Part shown: positions 61,442-64,000 of the stretch, one piece after another
How positions within the stretch are numbered: the first letter of the stretch is position 1
Layout: each line of letters begins with the position of its first letter
NCBI RefSeq assembly: GCF_946479975.1
Contig: NZ_CAMLIX010000001.1
Span: 1 to 64,000 of the forward strand
Direction: 5' to 3'
DNA length: 64,000 nt
Source of the DNA: an uncultured Flavobacterium sp.
GTDB taxonomy: Bacteria; Bacteroidota; Bacteroidia; Flavobacteriales; Flavobacteriaceae
Notes under the pieces: generated by a model
Seen by the model: the letters and a program-made list of their open reading frames with translations, nothing else
Told to the model about the DNA's origin: nothing
Database searches by the model: none
Position numbers and translations under genes: made by a program

Positions 61442-62446
61442 ATGGACGAAGTAATTAAAATTGTTAATGATATAAAAGCTGGAAATATAAAACCGATTTA
61501 TTTTTTAATGGGCGAAGAACCTTATTATATAGATAAATTATCAGAATATATTGAAGAGAATATTTTAGCCGAAGAAGAAAAAGGTTTTAATCAGACCGTT
61601 TTATATGGAAGAGATGTTTCTGTAGATGAGATTGTTTCAACAGCTAAACGTTATCCGATGATGGCTGATCGCCAAGTTGTTATAGTTAAGGAAGCACAAG
61701 ATTTGTCAAGAACAATTGATAAAATTGAATCTTATGTCAATAATCCGATGGAAACTACAGTTTTAGTTTTTTGTTACAAATACAAAACGCTTGATAAACG
61801 TAAAAAAGTAACCAAATTATTGGCTCAAAACGGTGTCGTTTACGAGAGTAAAAAGTTGTACGAAAATCAAGTTGGAGATTGGATAAAACGTGTTTTGGCA
61901 GGAAAAAAATATACTATTGATCCAAAAGCAAATGCGATGCTTGTTGAGTTTTTAGGAACAGATTTAAGTAAAATCAATAATGAACTTGAAAAACTTCAAA
62001 TTATACTGCCTAAAGGAACAATGATTACGCCGCAACATATTGAGGAAAATATTGGATTTAGTAAAGACTACAATGTTTTTGAACTTCGAAAAGCAATTGG
62101 AGAACGCAATCAGTTAAAAGCGTATAAAATTGCAGAAAATTTTGCCCACAATCCGAAGGAATATCCACTAGTGATGACAACTGGTTTAGTGTTTGGATTC
62201 TTCGTCCAGCTCTTAAAATACCACGGATTAAAAGATAAAAACCCAAAAAATGTTGCTTCGGCTCTGGGAGTAAATCCGTACTTCTTGAAAGAATATGATT
62301 TGGCAGTAAAAAATTATCCAATGAGAAAGGTCAGCCAGATTGTTGGAGCTTTGAGAGATATTGATGTAAAGAGTAAAGGGGTGGGAGCCAATGCTTTGCC
62401 ACAATCTGATTTACTAAAAGAAATGCTGTATAAAATATTTAATTAA
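61442..62446 (+). CDS. holA: DNA polymerase III subunit delta
   Basis: 334 aa. Opening IKPIYFLMGEEPYYIDKLSE, Walker-like region replaced as usual in HolA, then FNQTVLYGRDVSVDEIVSTA, YPMMADRQVVIVKEAQDL and the C-terminal ALRDIDVKSKG. Part of the clamp loader that opens the beta clamp. Divergent from the HsdR_N gene, 70 bp apart. Confidence 0.95.
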   Translation: MDEVIKIVNDIKAGNIKPIYFLMGEEPYYIDKLSEYIEENILAEEEKGFNQTVLYGRDVSVDEIVSTAKRYPMMADRQVVIVKEAQDLSRTIDKIESYVNNPMETTVLVFCYKYKTLDKRKKVTKLLAQNGVVYESKKLYENQVGDWIKRVLAGKKYTIDPKANAMLVEFLGTDLSKINNELEKLQIILPKGTMITPQHIEENIGFSKDYNVFELRKAIGERNQLKAYKIAENFAHNPKEYPLVMTTGLVFGFFVQLLKYHGLKDKNPKNVASALGVNPYFLKEYDLAVKNYPMRKVSQIVGALRDIDVKSKGVGANALPQSDLLKEMLYKIFN

Positions 62447-62509
62447 GCCAGTAAAATTCACGATATTTGCCTTTCTAAAAATTTTACTACTTAAAATAAT
62501 TTCACAATT

Positions 62510-62692
62510 ATGGGAATGAATAAAAATACCGTCCTAGGATGGGCTACTTTTATAATGGTACTTATGGGATTGTTGCTTATCGCTTTAGGAATCTTTAGAT
62601 ACAGTGATGTTTCTGGATGGGGGTTTGCCGCTGTTGGTGTTGGTTTTTTTGCTAACGCCTGGGTTTTCAATGCATTGAAAGGGAGAGTTTAA
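62510..62692 (+). CDS. CAL67264 family small membrane protein
   Basis: 60 aa, two TM segments (TFIMVLMGLLLIALGIFRY and GFAAVGVGFFANAWVFNAL). The NKNTVLGWATFIMVLMG opening and FxANAWVFNALKGRV end are those of the CAL67264 family restricted to Flavobacteriia; function unknown. Followed 36 bp later by ettA. Confidence 0.9.
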   Translation: MGMNKNTVLGWATFIMVLMGLLLIALGIFRYSDVSGWGFAAVGVGFFANAWVFNALKGRV

Positions 62693-62728
62693 TTGAGAAT
62701 TTAATATAATAATTATAAAAAATAAAAA

Positions 62729-64000
62729 ATGTCAGACGATAAGAAAGTAATTTTCTCAATGCAGAAATTGAGTAAAACCTATCAAGGAGCAGACAAACCA
62801 GTACTTAAAAATATTTATTTGAGTTTCTTTTACGGAGCAAAAATTGGTATTTTAGGTCTTAATGGTTCTGGAAAATCTTCTCTTTTAAAAATTATTGCAG
62901 GAGTTGATAAAAATTATCAAGGAGATGTAGTTTTCCAGCCAGGTTATACAGTTGGTTACTTAGAGCAAGAGCCAATTCTTGATGATTCTAAAACGGTTAT
63001 CGAAATTGTTCGTGAAGGAGCAGCTGAAACGATGGCAGTTTTAGAAGAGTACAATAAAATTAACGATTTATTTGGTCTAGAAGAAAACTATTCAGATCCA
63101 GATAAAATGGATAAATTGATGGATCGCCAAGCGGCTTTACAAGACAAAATTGATGCTCTTGGTGCTTGGGAAATCGATACAAAATTAGAAATTGCAATGG
63201 ATGCGTTGCGTACTCCAGAAGGAGATACGCCAATTAAAAACCTTTCAGGAGGAGAGCGTCGTCGTGTAGCTTTATGTCGTTTGTTATTACAACAACCAGA
63301 TGTATTATTACTAGATGAACCTACCAACCACCTTGATGCTGAGTCAGTTCTATGGTTAGAGCAACACTTAGCACAATATGCTGGAACTGTAATTGCAGTA
63401 ACGCACGACCGTTACTTCTTGGATAATGTTGCAGGATGGATTTTAGAGTTGGATAGAGGAGAAGGTATTCCGTGGAAAGGAAATTATTCTTCTTGGTTAG
63501 ATCAAAAATCAAACCGTATGGCGCAGGAAGAAAAAGTGGCTTCTAAAAGAAGAAAAACTTTAGAACGTGAGTTGGACTGGGTTCGTCAAGGTGCAAAAGG
63601 TCGTCAGACTAAACAAAAAGCGCGTTTACAGAATTACGACAAATTACTGAATGAAGATCAAAAACAACTAGATGAAAATCTAGAAATTTATATCCCGAAC
63701 GGTCCGCGTTTAGGAACAAATGTTATTGAAGCAAAAAATGTAGCAAAAGCTTTTGGAGAAAAATTATTATATGATAATTTGAACTTTACTTTGCCACAAG
63801 CCGGAATTGTTGGAATTATTGGACCAAACGGTGCTGGTAAATCAACTATTTTCAAAATGATTATGGGAGAACAAGCTACAGACAGTGGTGAATTTTCTGT
63901 TGGAGAAACTGTAAAGATTGCTTACGTAGATCAGTCACACTCAAATATTGATCCGAATAAATCGATTTGGGAAAACTTTGCAGACGGTCAGGAATTGATT
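62729..64000 (+). CDS. ettA: energy-dependent translational throttle ATPase EttA (partial, 3' end outside window)
   Basis: 424 codons from ATG 62729 to the window edge, no stop. ABC-F protein: first Walker [13 protein letters not shown], signature [17 protein letters not shown], Walker [15 protein letters not shown], arm/linker with [20 protein letters not shown] (typical of EttA), second Walker [10 protein letters not shown]. Binds the ribosomal E site and gates the first peptide bond by the ADP/ATP ratio. Confidence 0.95.
   Translation, partial: MSDDKKVIFSMQKLSKTYQGADKPVLKNIYLSFFYGAKIGILGLNGSGKSSLLKIIAGVDKNYQGDVVFQPGYTVGYLEQEPILDDSKTVIEIVREGAAETMAVLEEYNKINDLFGLEENYSDPDKMDKLMDRQAALQDKIDALGAWEIDTKLEIAMDALRTPEGDTPIKNLSGGERRRVALCRLLLQQPDVLLLDEPTNHLDAESVLWLEQHLAQYAGTVIAVTHDRYFLDNVAGWILELDRGEGIPWKGNYSSWLDQKSNRMAQEEKVASKRRKTLERELDWVRQGAKGRQTKQKARLQNYDKLLNEDQKQLDENLEIYIPNGPRLGTNVIEAKNVAKAFGEKLLYDNLNFTLPQAGIVGIIGPNGAGKSTIFKMIMGEQATDSGEFSVGETVKIAYVDQSHSNIDPNKSIWENFADGQELI

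Overview
The window is chromosomal DNA of a low-GC member of the Bacteroidota, almost certainly Flavobacterium or a close relative. The evidence is SusC/SusD outer-membrane pairs, a CAL67264-type small membrane protein, TAnnTTTG-type -7 promoter boxes, almost no Shine-Dalgarno sequences, short flavobacterial intergenic repeats (CTTTG.../TTAGAACCTTAGCA...) and a typical housekeeping set. It splits into an accessory left half (about 1-29.98 kb) and a core right half (about 30-64 kb). The boundary is a tRNA-Arg(ACG) gene whose 3' half is overlapped by the end of a large serine recombinase gene, so the left half looks like one or more elements integrated at that tRNA. The outer end of the island is not in the window.

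Left half. (a) 1-11.8 kb: a truncated alpha-oxoamine-synthase-like PLP enzyme, a STAS-like small protein and a PAS/AraC regulator. Then come a MauE/DoxX redox membrane protein fused to a large periplasmic domain and an exported four-cysteine DUF6520 peptide. These converge on an S9 peptidase-SusD-SusC operon. (b) 12.3-15.5 kb: a small XRE regulator behind a 29-bp palindrome, then a Septu-type anti-phage pair (PtuA ATPase, PtuB HNH nuclease). (c) 15.4-18.2 kb: a four-gene operon on the minus strand that I read as a RiPP cluster. It encodes a 64-aa precursor ending in three aromatic-X-Arg triplets (YDR, HNR, HNR), a radical SAM/SPASM enzyme of the cyclophane-forming (FxsB-like) kind, an HxD-type 2-oxoglutarate/Fe(II) oxygenase and an HExxH-type peptide hydroxylase. 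Its end overlaps the end of ptuB. (d) 18.6-28 kb: one- and two-gene modules, all on the plus strand and separated by AT-rich spacers. They include a soluble protein/4-TM protein pair, DUF4145, GIY-YIG, a UvrD-like helicase with a nuclease-like insert and an HNH protein. Two of the spacers are homologous and resemble cassette recombination sites. (e) 28.2-29.9 kb: a small protein and the serine recombinase.

Right half. Core genes: apt, pheT, an aldehyde dehydrogenase with DUF779 and an AraC regulator, bestrophin, a tripartite RND efflux operon (MFP-RND-TolC), recG, DUF1697, a DUF4348-like protein, a Dph6-like protein, M1 aminopeptidase, patatin, a TSUP transporter, a PcrA/UvrD helicase, a YciO/Sua5-type protein, an OmpA-family lipoprotein, a GT2 glycosyltransferase, an HsdR_N-domain protein, holA, a CAL67264 protein and the start of ettA. 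Of note here are a REP-associated (Y1/RAYT) transposase gene that carries its own REP-pair repeats in frame inside the coding sequence, a solitary related REP at 55.46 kb, a gene broken by an in-frame stop, and a GA-rich structured hairpin at 55.6 kb.

The strongest candidate for an undescribed system is the radical SAM plus dual-hydroxylase RiPP operon beside Septu. Secondary candidates are the soluble/4-TM pair at 19.65-21.24 kb and the DUF6520-MauE-SusCD-S9 locus. All family assignments are from reading motifs; no database search was run.
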